NCBI GenBank assembly: GCA_021521415.1
Contig: JAIQDT010000188.1
Location: 1,612,001-1,676,000, forward strand
Reading direction: 5' to 3'
Source of the DNA: Bidens hawaiensis
Lineage: Eukaryota; Streptophyta; Magnoliopsida; Asterales; Asteraceae
DNA length: 64,000 bases
Within the stretch, counting starts at the first letter, position 1; each line of letters starts with the position of its first letter. This document shows, piece by piece, positions 44,474 to 55,902 of this stretch. The position numbers and the translations under genes are program-made. The notes beneath the pieces were generated by a model. That model was not told the DNA's origin. It saw only the letters and a program-made list of their open reading frames with translations, and did no database searches.

Positions 44474-46952
44474 TTCAAAAAGGCAACCCAGGCCTCAGTC
44501 TTGGGCACCTTTTGAGTTTCATGAGAATAATCAAATTTAACAGAATTCAATTGTTGTTCAGAAACCTGAGAATAAGTTAATGGCCTTTTAGACTTTCGTC
44601 TTAAATAGGCCGCTTGAACGACATTTGAGTTCACGTTCTTACAGAATGGTTCGGTTGGAACAAACTTGGGCTTAACATAACTTACGTTCTCATTGACATG
44701 AATCACCTTTCGTGGATTCACATTAGAAAACATAATGTGAGTTTCATCATCAAACAATGTTGGTCGTCTCAAAATCTCCTTAACGAAAGGAACATGTTTG
44801 GATTGTTCTTTGATAAAAGAATGAAGATGTTGAGCTTTCTTCAAACCACAGTTTCTAACAATGTGACCTTGTTGTCCATAAAGAAAGCAACTTCTCATGT
44901 CCACATGATCATGTTGTGATTTGGTAAAAACTGATGCCACAGAAGGTTGATGACTCACAGTTCTAGTAAAATTCTTGGCCAAATCATCAGACGACACAGA
45001 TTTCTTTTTCATATAAAAATCAAGATTAGAACAGTTGGAAAAATTTTGCAATGTGTCAGTTCCAGTTGATTTCACAAAATGAACTTTCTTAGCAGTTTTT
45101 AACAGTTGCTAAGCTTAATCAATGGGTCTGATGTGTTTGATGTTTTGGCATAAGCATACTGACGTTCAAGATCTTGTATCTTGGAAGTTTCATTGTAAAA
45201 GACACTTTCGATCAATTCTGGTTTGATAATGCTAATCAGAATGTCTTTCTCAGTGAACATTGTGTCTATTCCTTTTAATTTAAATACACGACCAGTTGAT
45301 GGCTTGGAAATAGTAGGATTGATAAAACGCATCAAATCCTCATCAGAAATTTTAGGTTTTTCTGATTTCTTGGCCTTCACATGTTTAAGCTTAACTTGTT
45401 CCTCATTTTTCACTTGAGTTGTGTGTGAACCATACACGACCTCCTCAAATTCATGAGGTTCACATAAAATGTGATTAGAACTTGGAATGTTCTGGTTTTT
45501 GTGTATCACTTCAGGTTCAAACACATCCTCCATGATCACCTTCTCAACATTTTCTACAAACACTTTATTGCTTTCGACATGATGTTTTTGAGTTGGTGGT
45601 TGGGTTTTAACATTTTCAGATTTTACTGGTCTAGGTTTGTCAGAAACAATAGGTTCTTTCACAATCACTTCGTCTTCTTTTCTAGCAAAAGGATTTTCTA
45701 TATAGTCATTTTGAAATGGTGGTGGAACTTCAACAAAACTAATACCATTTTTAGAATTTTTTTGCTTTCCAGATACTTTGATTATCTCATTTTGCAAAAA
45801 TGATGAGTTTCTAAACTTGCCCAACTTATTTTTCAACTCAAGAACTTCATTTTCAAGCTCGGTTATCTTAGAACGGTGGTTCAATATTTCTTGAAATTTT
45901 TGATCGTTGATTTTCATTTTGACAGACAATTCAGCCTTAAGGTCATGATTACTTACAGACAATGCTTCAATTTTCTCCCTGTATCTCATTTCAAATTCCA
46001 AAGATTGTCTATAAGTATCCTTAAGTGAAGCAATTTCTCTAAGCAATCATTATGACTTTTCAATGATTCTAACTTAGGCTTGTTTTTCTCACATTCAACA
46101 CAAGACACATTAGCAGACAAATTAACAGAGATAGGAATAGAAGTACTAACCTCATTAATTTTAGCCATTCAAGCAAAAGTGGTTGGAAGATTTTCACATG
46201 AATGATCAGAATCAGACTCAGTATCGATGTCAGAAGATAGCTCACTCCCACTTGCATCTTGAAAATTTTCATTTGATTCAAACATGGCTAAGTTTGCTTG
46301 ATTTTCATTGCACAGCAATTGTTGTGACCAATCAGTTCCATCAGCAGTTAGTAAAGCTTGTGTTCCAGATGTTGATGGTTTCTTTTCAGAAGATGTATCA
46401 GCATCAATACCTCGTTTCACAAAAGAACTACGATCTTGACTTCAAGGACCAGTGTACTCCTTCTTCTGTTTATCACATTCCTTGGCAAAATGCCCAAATT
46501 CTTGACAATTGAAACATTTAACCTTCAGTTAATCAAACCTAACCTTCTTGTTTAATGATAGAAGATCTTTGCCAGTCCTTTGCATAAACCTTTTTCACTT
46601 TTCTGACAATCGTTTCCATATTCCATTTCAAATCCATGAGCTCTAACTCATCAGGATCAATTTGATCATTGTCTTCATCAGTCAACTCACTCGTTACAAT
46701 TTTACTACTCACAAGATTCTCATAGGAAGTCATGAAGGCACATAAGAAGGCAAAATTTTGTTCAGCCTCCTTCATGTTTGCATTTAGTGGTGCAGAGAAT
46801 TGATGTGCAGCAGTTGAAGTTCCCGACCCACCAGAAGAACCAGAAGCACCAAGTGACCCAGAACTTCCAGCAGTGAAGAAGCGTGCACGTGGATCACTAT
46901 AGATAGTTGTAGCATTTTCACTTGCATTTTGTGTAAGAAATGCGGTGATTGG

Positions 46953-47533
46953 TGTAGATCCCCCCGGGGCGTCGCTGATCGATACGAGATCCGCACGAGG
47001 TCTAGGAGTGCGGAATCCTCCTAGATACGAGATCCGCACGAAGAACACGATTACACATAAACAAACACACGAACAAACACACGAATGGGATAAACGAATC
47101 TGCAGATACTTTTTATAATAACCAAACCACGTTACAAACCGAACAAAAACAAAGACACGGCCGACCCGAGGTGAGCTCTACTGCGGGCCGTCCCACATGA
47201 CTCTTCCTCTCTGTTTCTCTCTAGACAATTGAACTGAACACACAAAATACTCTCTTTCTGGATACAAAACCCTAAACAAGACACACATATATATAGATAA
47301 CCAACTTCGCGGGCTTGGGCTTGGGCCTGTAGGCGAAGTTGTTCTAACTTCGCCTATGGAGAAGTTGTTCTAACTTCGCCTAAGGCGAAGTTGTTCTAAC
47401 TTCGCCTATGGCGTCTCCGCTGGTCAGAATTGCATAGCAACGGTCACAAAATGCACCAACAGACTCCCCTTTGACCGTTGCTCTCAATTCTAACAAACAC
47501 AAAAGATCATCTGTTACAAAGCATGCACCAACA
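46953..47533 (-). repeat. 3' LTR of non-autonomous element (581 bp)
   Basis: TATA-like tatatatag at 47288-47296, then hairpin units GGCGAAGTT/AACTTCGCC (first perfect unit AGGCGAAGTT/AACTTCGCCT at 47331-47355) repeated three times to 47408; the other LTR has one such unit. Confidence 0.88.
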
Positions 47534-48748
47534 GACTCCCTCTTAACTGATGATCTTCTGTTTGCTCCTTCTTGTAGGACTCGATTGCACTGTGATCTTC
47601 AGACTTGAACTTCACATATACATGCAACATCCATCCTGTCTTCAACCAGCCGTGTCTGAAACTGTCTTGTAGCTCCACAAATCTACCAATCACCCGGCGT
47701 CTTCCATATCAGATCTCCCCTTCAGTGTAAGCTCCTCCGACTATATCGATCGAGGTCTTTGACATGCATGCATCCCCGTGCCTAATTGATCATCTCAACC
47801 AATCACGTGAAGTTCTTCTAACTTCACCAACACGTGAAGTTGGGCTCCCTCCACAACTTCAGCAACACGTCGGAATTGTATAGTAAGATAAGGTTCAATC
47901 TTCAACTACTCAACATCAAGTGATCAATTTCATCACAAAACCACCTTGACAGAATCTAACACACATGACCATTAATTAATCCGAAGCATCTTCAATCACC
48001 ATGGATAACGATCAAGAACATAAACAAATTAATTCCCGATTAAATCCAACTTGTTCCAAAATCGTAACAGGGTCCAATTCTCAAACGCCTTGAAAATAAC
48101 ATAAATAATATGCTCTGACCGCAATCCAGTAATGACGAAAACCTTCAGTTCAATTTGACTTTCTTCAGTTGGTCAACCTCGAACAACAACAATTTCTTTG
48201 CCCACAAACACCCAAATATGTGTCAATATCCAGTTTCAATCAATATCCCATTCACAACTTCAACTCCATATCCAGAGTTGACCCGTATTTGTTCACACGT
48301 AAGACCAAGAGATACCAAGTTTCACTCGTTGTCGGAACAACACTTTCGGTCTCACAATAATCGTGTACACCTGGCCATACAGACGAAAACTCCAAACAAT
48401 GTTTTTTTATTTTATTTTTTTTTAACTTCGCCCAAAAGTCAACTTCGTCTAAAAGTCAACTTCGCCCAAAAGTTAACTTCGCCCCTCATTAACTTCGCAT
48501 GGCTATAACTTCGCCCAAAAGTCAACTTCGCCTAAAAGTCAACTTCGCCCCTCATTAACTTCGCCTGGCTTTAACTTCGCCTGGCTACTAACTTCGCCAA
48601 AACCCTAAAATTTTTGCGACAACTTCGCCTGAACCCAATAACTTCGCCTACGGCGGCTGTTCGGCCAAAAACACATAAGAAACGAGCCAGAAACACCAAA
48701 ACGCAGATCTCGAACCATAGCATAAGAGCCTAAGGCTCTGATACCACT
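47534..48748 (-). other. Internal region of non-autonomous element
   Basis: Non-coding. 48420-48650 (plus strand) is a dense run of AACTTCGCC-type motifs like the E1 leader; PBS TGGTATCAGAGCC at 48734-48746 (minus); PPT-like AAGAGGGAGTC at 47534-47544 (minus). The middle (47580-48100) shows nothing I recognise. Confidence 0.75.
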
Positions 48749-49285
48749 TGTAGGTCCCCCCGGGGCGTCGCTGATCGATACGATATCCGCACGAGGTCTA
48801 GGAGTGCGGAATCCTCCTAGACTCGTTTAATGGTGTAGAAGACGAAGAACACGATTACACATAAACAAACACACGAACAAACACACGAATGGGATAAACG
48901 AATCTGCAGATACTTTATATAATAACCAAACCACGTTACAAACCGAACAAAAACAAAGACACGGCCGACCCGAGGTGAGCTCTACCTCGGGCCGTCCCAC
49001 ACGACTCTCCCTCTCTGTTTCTCTCTAGACAATTGAACTGAACACACAAAATACTCTCTTTCTGGATACAAAACCCTAAACAAGACACACATATATAGAG
49101 ATAACCAACTTCGCGGGCTTGGGCTTGGGCCTGTAGGCGAAGTTGTTCTAACTTCGCCTATGGCGTCTCCGCTGGTCAGAATTGCATAGCGACGGTCACA
49201 AAATGCACCAATAGACTCCCCTTTGACTGTTGCTCTCAATTCTAACAAACACAAAAGATCATCTGTTACAAAGCATACACCAACA
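48749..49285 (-). repeat. 5' LTR of non-autonomous element (537 bp)
   Basis: TG...CA ends, next to the PBS. Differs from the other LTR by two hairpin units and a replaced block near 48820. Confidence 0.88.
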
Positions 49286-50061
49286 ATTGGAGAGATTGTT
49301 GAACTCAAGGGCATACTCCCACCATAAAAAACTGGATCTTGGCTTTCCTTAGATGATTTCTGACATTTAAGATCATACTCTCATGCTTCAATTTTCTGCA
49401 TAAATTCAGTGGCCGCCAGATCTTCATTGTTGAAGTAGTTATTCTCTTTCAGCACCATTAAGAAAGTTGAGTAAGAACTGGGCAAAGCATTCTTGATTGT
49501 ATCTAACTTATCACTTTCATAAGGTTCCATCTTCATCTTGTCCATTTCGGCTATCAGATGGTTAAACCGTGTTGTCATCTCTTCGATAGTCTCACCTTTA
49601 AGTAAGTTAAAATTTCTAAATTGAAACTTTAACATCACGTTCTTACTTTCTGAAGTATTACCCATACTCCTCATATGAATATGTTGAAACAACGAATCAC
49701 AAATATTTATGCTACCAACTTGATGAAATATGTTTTCAGGTAACGCCATTGTAGGAGTCGAGTACGCTTTCGTTTCAATCTCCAAAGCCTTCTTTTCTTC
49801 CTGAGAGTATTGTGAGATGGCTTTAGGTGTGAATCTAATTGTTTCATCTCCAATCTTTGGAACAATATACACTTCATCCAAACAATAAGAACAATCAGGG
49901 TGAACAGAACCCAGATGAGCACAGAAACGAGGTTCCCATTTTGCAAAATCGCTAAATTTCGTTAGCCGTGGACATTTGGAATGAGATCCAATTTCCGTGT
50001 CCAATTGTAACATTTGCTGCATAAGCACATTTTGGGAAGCTAATGCGTACAAACCAGCCAT

Positions 50062-51119
50062 CTTGATAAGTAACAATCGATCAAACCTCAAGGACTAAAC
50101 TTGAAAATATGTTAACGAACTTGGAACAGTAAGTATAACGAACTGTGAACAGTGTTTGTAACGAACTAAAATAACGAATCATTTATAACGAATTGAAAGT
50201 TACCTGAGTAACGAACCAGGAACAGTGTCACACGAATTACACTATAACGAATTATCAAACGAACTGAGTCAACAAATCAGGTCAAATTGACGAATCAAGT
50301 TAACGAATTAGATTAACGAATCCGAATTCAATATAACGAACCAAGGTAACGAATCACAAAGTCAACTTAACGAATCAGGTAACGAATCTCTGATTCAAGG
50401 TAACGAATTAGCTACAGTTGATAGCGAATCAATTATAACGAATCAGGTTGTTATAACGGTTATAACAAACTCTGACAACTTTTGCCACGTGGAAAACGTT
50501 TGTTAGATATGAGATTAACGAATCAGACCACGTGTCTGACGAATCAGATAATCACGAATTAAAAGATGACGAACTAAGTAACTAATTAGATGATGAATTG
50601 ATTAAAATTAACGAATCAAGGTAACGAATTGCTTAACGAAGATGAATCTTCAACAGATGATGAAGATCTTCAAATCTTCATCATCATTTTTCCAGAAATC
50701 TGGAAAATGAAGAACACACACAACCAAACCCAAATCCGTAATACACCTCCAATAGAACACCAAATCGCTCAAATAGCGTATCAAATTACTCGGAAACTCA
50801 TTGCGAAACCAAATCGCAACAAGCCATACACCAATTCACTCAATACCAAATCCAATTTAACCAAAATCAAAACTCTGTTTCGGCCACAAATAGATCCAAA
50901 TCACAAACAACACAAATCCAATCCAATACTCAATTCCAGTCAACCAAACCTTCCCAATACCTTAACAATCAACAATACAACTCAATTTATTCCAATACCG
51001 ACCATTCAAACCTTAAATCAATCAATATCATTATGAAACTAAAGTAACACAAAATAATCTTAGTATTACTTCTATTAACAAATTAAACACACTAGATCAA
51101 GAGCAATCGAACCCCGAAA
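50062..51119 (-). repeat. E3 leader with TAACGAAT motif array
   Basis: 50120-50640 has more than twenty TAACGAAT/AACGAATC/AACGAACT variants; 50640-51110 is A/C-rich low-complexity sequence. G-box CACGTG at 50486-50491. Confidence 0.8.
50486..50491. promoter_or_regulatory. G-box in E3 leader
   Basis: CACGTG in TTGCCACGTGG, next to the conserved TATAACAAACTCTGACAA block shared with E4 and, inverted, E5. Confidence 0.5.
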
Positions 51120-51132
51120 GCTCCGATACCAC
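51120..51132 (-). other. Primer-binding site (E3), one mismatch
   Basis: Minus strand TGGTATCGGAGC: iMet-type PBS with A to G at one position. Confidence 0.75.
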
Positions 51133-51133
51133 T

Positions 51134-51655
51134 AGAGAACGTCTCGGATCTCAGATCTAAGATCCAAATACGATTAACACAGATCTAGTTCATAGATTAC
51201 TCTTATCGGCTACTAGATTATACGTATAGATATAATATATGTGATTAGTATTAATTGTAGTATGTGTATATATTATGTAATAGATTAATTTGTTTGAAGG
51301 ATTGATCGAGAGAACAATTCGGCAGATGTTCAATACGTTAAATCAATCGTTAAATTAAATAGAGGAGTTCACGTCTATATATAGAAGATGGGTCTAGTTC
51401 GTTACACATTCCGTAACGAACTAGCCTTCCACTTCGTTACATTACATCTTAATAAATAAACATTAACGAACTGCCTCCTAATTCGTTAAACATCTTAACG
51501 AATTAGGAGGGAACATAACTTAAAATTCTAGTTCGTTAAACATCCTTAATGAACTAAACAATCTAAATGAACTAACTTAATATAATAATATTTCTTTCAT
51601 TAATTAATACAAAAGATAAATACAGAGACTCGAGACGCAAAACCGTGCACCAACA
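51134..51655 (-). repeat. E3 5' LTR (about 522 bp)
   Basis: Outer end ...GCACCAACA at 51655; inner end AGAGAACG where E2 has TGAGAATG. TATA ctatatatag 51375-51384; hairpins CTAGTTCGTTAC/GTAACGAACTAG (51394-51424), a 16-bp perfect stem starting CCTCCTAATTCG (51474-51510, loop ACATC) and a weaker third at 51529-51557. Confidence 0.85.
51375..51384 (-). promoter_or_regulatory. TATA box of E3 LTR
   Basis: ctatatatag, 9 nt from the first hairpin, as in E2. Confidence 0.6.
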
Positions 51656-51669
51656 ATATTTTTTCTTAA

Positions 51670-51800
51670 GTGCAGTAAGTTTTGCTTGCTCTTTTTCTTC
51701 TTTGCCTTGGTTGAGAACCCACAATCCCATTTCACGTCTCCACGTCTTACATAATGAAGCCTCTTCAACTGATATATTTTCTTGATGTGCACCTTAATTT
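51670..51800 (-). pseudogene. Possible exon fragment A, unrecognised
   Basis: Minus strand: TTTGCAAATTAAG acceptor-like, then HIKKIYQLKRLHY followed by a donor-like GTAAGA; the frame also continues through YVRRGDVKWDCGFSTKAKKK. Lys-rich, not retroelement-like. Could be chance or gene debris together with fragment B. Confidence 0.25.
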
Positions 51801-51879
51801 GCAAACAAAAACTTGTTATTACATCTAACTACACTAAATAGTACAAACAATACCATGACTCACTATACACATATGCATA

Positions 51880-52985
51880 ACACACATAATCCATAACAAT
51901 TAACCTTCTATTAATACTGATTATACATATAACTACAACATACGAAAGCTACAAGTATCAAACGCTAACTTATTATACAAATATGTACAAACAGAAATTA
52001 TACACATATGTATAGCGTACACGAATTAAAATTATCATAACAATTGATCATTATACACATATATACACACAGGTTTTAACCTTATAACTACTACTCATTA
52101 TACATATAAGTACAATGCACAAAAGCTACAAATATCAAAACACTAACTTATACTTTGTATATGTGTGTTAACAAATTATACGTTTGTATACATTTATTAT
52201 ATATATTAACACATTTTTAGTAGGACTATTATGCATATATATATATGTATATTATGTCACACTTGATCTTTTAACACCCTAAGAAAAATATCAAACGAAC
52301 ACATATCCAAAGAGCATCCAACACCAACTTATTATACACATATGTACAATGAGAACAATTACTCACCATGCACATATAACAACATACACAAGCTACAATT
52401 AGTATAACAACTAATCAATATACACATATGTACAAGCATTTTAATCTTCTAGTTACTACTCATCATACATCTACGCACAACATACAAAAGCTACAAGTAT
52501 CAAACACCAACTTATTATACATACATGTACAAACCGGACAATTAGTCACAATACATATGTATAACATACACAAGCTACAATTACCATAATAACTGATCAT
52601 TATACACATGTACACAAACTTTTTTTAACCTTATAACTACTACTTATTATACATATAAGTACAAAATACAAAAGTTACAAGTACTAAATAATAATTGATA
52701 CACATATGTACATATATAACAATACTAACTATACACATATGTATTACATACACAATCTACAATTACCATAAAATTGTTGAATATATACATATGTACAAAC
52801 ATTTTAACCTTATAATTGCTACTCATTATATATATAAGGACAACATACAAACGCTATAAGTGTCAAACGCTAACTTATTATATGCATGTGCACAAACAAA
52901 AAAACTTATAACTTACCATACACATATGTATAACATACACAAGCTACAATTACCAAACAAAATACATATGCATAATTTTTATGTT
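51880..52985. repeat. Diverged tandem repeat, unit about 180 bp, dimeric
   Basis: Two half-units alternate: one with AAAGCTACAAGTATCAAACG and one with CACAAGCTACAATTACCATA, each followed by TACACATATGTA-type palindromes. Half-unit A recurs near 51942, 52115, 52485, 52668 and 52850; half-unit B near 52388, 52568, 52743 and 52935, giving periods of about 173-192 bp. Confidence 0.75.
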
Positions 52986-53560
52986 GTTATAAACAATCAT
53001 TTATTCAATATTCAATATCCAATAATCAATAATCAATTTGTATATTCACTATATATTTATTTCTATCTTTATTCAATATATATACATATATGTATATTCA
53101 ATATTCAGTTCGTATGTGACTCGCTGTACCGTATTGAATTGATATTAATGTTCTATTTATGCTACTTAACATATGTATGCAAGGTTTGATACTAGAGCTA
53201 TGTGTCCACTACTTAACAGATACACACAACACCACTCAATTAAATCAGTTATCTGATTCATAGAAATTAGCACATCTTAGTAGGATTGCAAGTAAAAATT
53301 AGCAACAGTAGAAATACAATAAGTGAAAATTTAATTTCAATTTCAATTAAAATAATTAAATTAGTAAATGAAAAACTTTATGAAAGTCGCTAGAGCTAGA
53401 ACCGGTGGAACACCGGAAGATTTGCAGCGCGAACAAAATCGCAGTTTCAGATAAAACAATCTACAAAAAGTCGATTAATCCCTCAAAATTTCAGATAATC
53501 AAACATTCTAGATCCCGATTATGAAATGAACATATAAAGATTAAGTATAATATCGTGCCT
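52986..53560. other. AT-rich sequence, no gene seen
   Basis: Poly-T/A-rich with ATATAT runs; some TACATATGTA echoes of the tandem repeat. No coding signal. Confidence 0.5.
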
Positions 53561-53740
53561 GAAAGCTCGACATCTTAATCTTCCCCGTATGCCTCTTATC
53601 CTCTTGCCCTTGCAAATCAAACTCCGCCGTTCCACTATAAAAAAAACCTAAACCATCCCCTCCAGTTCCACCGGTGAACTATTTCTTGCTAACCTCCAAC
53701 GACTGAGATGGTTTCAACAAATCTATGAGATGATTATTAG
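53560..53740 (-). pseudogene. Possible exon fragment B, unrecognised
   Basis: The minus strand reads, without a stop for about 40 codons, GGTGGDGLGFFYSGTAEFDL and then QGQEDKRHTGKIKMSSFQ, ending before a GC-type donor (CAG|GCACG). A stop precedes it upstream and no good ATG is in frame. The composition looks like cellular protein, not a retroelement. With fragment A it might be a broken host gene whose intron holds the 180-bp repeats, or a captured fragment. Confidence 0.3.
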
Positions 53741-53915
53741 AGAAACCCTAGCTTGTGGTTGTTCGGATGTATAGAGAGAGAAGAAAAAGATTTTGTTTTT
53801 CAAAGTTGGGTTGAGATATATATATGTAAACATATCATATGAATTTACAGCATAACCCCTTAAATTTCCTTTTATTTACAGAAATGCCATTATCTTTAAA
53901 AATCCTTACATTTTT

Positions 53916-54050
53916 TTAGTTAGTGGCCCATATTGGTTCTCAAAAAGCCAAAATTTCTCTTAGGATCCCTACCCTATATATATATCTAGGGAAAGGATCC
54001 TAAGAGAACCATATAGAAAGTGAGAAACATGAGAACCATTACCAGCCACT
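53916..54050. repeat. Long imperfect inverted repeat around a TA-rich centre
   Basis: The left arm (TTAGTGGCCCATATTGGTTC ... CTCTTAGGATCC) and right arm (GGATCCTAAGAG ... GAGAACCATTACCAGCCACT) are complementary over roughly 60 bp with gaps, centred on tatatatatatctaggg near 53980. The GGATCCTAAGAGAACC type end is common at Helitron-like or MITE ends in plants (from memory). E4 gag homology stops about 125 bp to its right. Confidence 0.5.
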
Positions 54051-54175
54051 AATTTTGGGATTAAGGGTTTCAAATGAATGGCAATTGTGTAAATAACAAA
54101 AGGGCAAAAAATGTAATTGGGATTTCTAATTTCTAAAACACAAAACCATGGACTTTGTTTTCATCCCCAAATTCT

Positions 54176-55902
54176 CTAGATCTCATCTGAGATTCTAAAG
54201 ATTGTTGATAAGTATCTTTTAGTGAAGCGATTTCTCTCACTAAACTATCGTTGTGATTTTTCAAAGACTCTAACTTAGGTTTGTTTTTCTCACATTCAAG
54301 ACAAGATACATTATCCGACACATTAACTGAGATAGAAACAAAAGTACTAACCTCATTGATCTTAGCCATGCAAGAAAAAGTGGTTGGAAACTTGTCACAT
54401 GAATCATCAGAATCTGATTCCGTATCATTATCAGAAGATAGCCCACTTCCGCTTGCATCTTGAAAAACTACATTTGTCTTAAACATAACCAAATTGGCTT
54501 GATTATCATTGCACAAACGTCTTTGAGACCAGTCAGTTCCATCCAAATTAGTCAGCATAGCTTGTGATCCAGAAGAAGAAGATGTGGTTCCAGAAGTCTT
54601 AACAGCATCATTTCCATTTTTACTTGATGAACTTCGATCTTGATTCCTAGGACCAGTATACTCCTTCGGCTTATCACACTCCTTTGCAAAATAGCCGAAC
54701 TCTTGGCAATTATAACATTTAACCTTTAGTTTATCGAAACCAACCTTCTTATTCAAAGCAGGAAGATCTTTGTCGGTTCGTTGCATAACCTTTTAACCTT
54801 TCGAACAATCATTGCCATGTTCCATTTCAGATCCATAAGCTCTAACTCATCCGGATCAATTTGATCGTAGTCTTCATCAGTCAAATCACTACGAGCAATC
54901 TTGATACTTACTAAATTCTCATATGAGGTCATGAAGGAAGACAAGAAAGCAAAGTTTTGTTCAGCTTCCTTCATGTTTACATTGGTGAAGATGTAAATGG
55001 ACTTGCAGTGGATGAATTTTCAGATCCATTTGAAAAACTAGAAGCATCAGGGGATCCAGAACTTCCAGCACTGTAGAAACAATCTCGTGGATCACTACAG
55101 ATAGTTGTCGCATTCTCATTTGCATTTTGTGTAAGAAATGCAGTGATTGGTGAGATTGTCGAACTTAGAGGCATACTTCCACCATAAAATGTCGGATCTT
55201 GACTATCCTTAGAAGATTTTTGACATTTAAGATCGTATTCTCTTGCTTCGATCTTTTTTATGAATTCAGATCTTTTGTTGAAGTAATTGTTCTCTTTCAG
55301 AACCATTAAAAACGTCGAATAAGAACTTGATAAAGGACCCTTAATAGTATCAATTTTATCTTATTCATACGGTTCCATCTTCATCTTGTCCATCTCGGCT
55401 ATCAGATGGTTGAATCTTGTTGTCATCTCCTCGACAGTCTCACCCTTAAGTAGGTTAAAGTTTCTAAATTGAAACTTGAGCATTACCTTCTTGCTTTCAG
55501 TGGTGTTACCCATACTCCTCATACGAATATGTTGGAATAACGAGGTACAAATCTTTATGCTACCAAATTGATGAAAGATGTATTCGGGCAAAGCCATTGT
55601 AAGAGTGGAGTAGGCTTTTGTTTCAATCTCTAGTGCTTTAGTTTCTTCTTGGGATTATTGTGAGATGGATTTAGGTGTGAAGCCGATAGTCTCATCTCCA
55701 ATCATCAGAACGGTATATACCTCATCCAAGCAATACGAACAATCAGGGTGAACTGACCCTAGATGAGCACGGAAACGGGGTTCCCACTTAGCAAAATCGC
55801 TAAATTTTCATTAAACATGGACATTTTGAATGTGAACCGATCTCGGTGTCAAGTTGCATGCATTAACATATTTTGGGAAGCTAAAGCATACATACCAGCC
55901 AT
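54176..55902 (-). pseudogene. E4 gag, truncated copia (family A)
   Basis: ATG at 55902 (MAGMYALAS type start). N-terminal domain 55900-55360 with stops near 55657 and 55362; KKIEAREYDLKCQKS (55240), PLSSTISPITAFLTQN (55150), NMKEAEQNFAFL (54975), knuckle CYNCQEFGYFAKEC (54715, His of the CCHC pattern kept), acidic Ser-rich part (54430) and ESQMRSRE at 54190, where homology ends abruptly. No pol follows. Confidence 0.85.

Larger units (their letters stand above)
46953..49285 (-). mobile_element. Non-autonomous LTR retrotransposon (2.3 kb)
   Basis: LTRs 46953-47533 and 48749-49285, TSD ATTGG (46948-46952, 49286-49290), iMet PBS beside the right LTR and purine-rich sequence beside the left LTR, so minus-strand orientation. 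The 1.2-kb internal part has no coding capacity. AACTTCGC motifs in LTR and leader and the LTR ends (TGTTGGTGCAT..., ...CCTACA) tie it to family B (E1), which may supply its proteins in trans. Confidence 0.9.
44470..50061 (-). pseudogene. E3 gag, split by an LTR insertion
   Basis: ATG at 50061 (MAGLYALASQNVLM). N-terminal domain 50061-49382 is one open frame (LKFQFRNFNLLKGETIEEMT, SSYSTFLMVLKENNYF); the non-autonomous element interrupts the Ser/Thr linker at 49290/46952; then NMKEAEQNFAFL (46775), DEDNDQIDPDELELMDLKWN, a knuckle near 46505-46460 in a shifted frame, acidic Ser-rich part (46240), long coiled coil (46040-45800), FVEVPPPF block (45740), conserved C-terminal blocks (45370-45160), a second knuckle-like CFLYGQQGHIVRNC (44895, one Cys replaced by Tyr) and TEAWVAFLN then TAA at 44470. 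Breaks near 46530, 46430, 46170, 46050 and 45095. Confidence 0.85.
41133..51655 (-). mobile_element. Ty1/copia element E3 (family A)
   Basis: From the right on the minus strand: 5' LTR 51134-51655, PBS, leader, gag (interrupted by a 2.3-kb insertion), protease, integrase, RT, RNase H ending near 41133. The 3' LTR is not recognised, so the left end is uncertain or truncated. RT has the [11 protein letters not shown] block, like Sireviruses and relatives; lineage not settled. Confidence 0.88.

Noticed and set aside
46539..47048. Apparent gag ORF start MFFVRISYLGG
   Set aside because: The first codons are translated from the inserted LTR; only the part left of 46952 is gag.
48420..48660. CRISPR-like look of regularly spaced short repeats
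   Set aside because: Motifs are 8-9 bp with irregular short gaps, in a plant LTR element leader; no cas genes.
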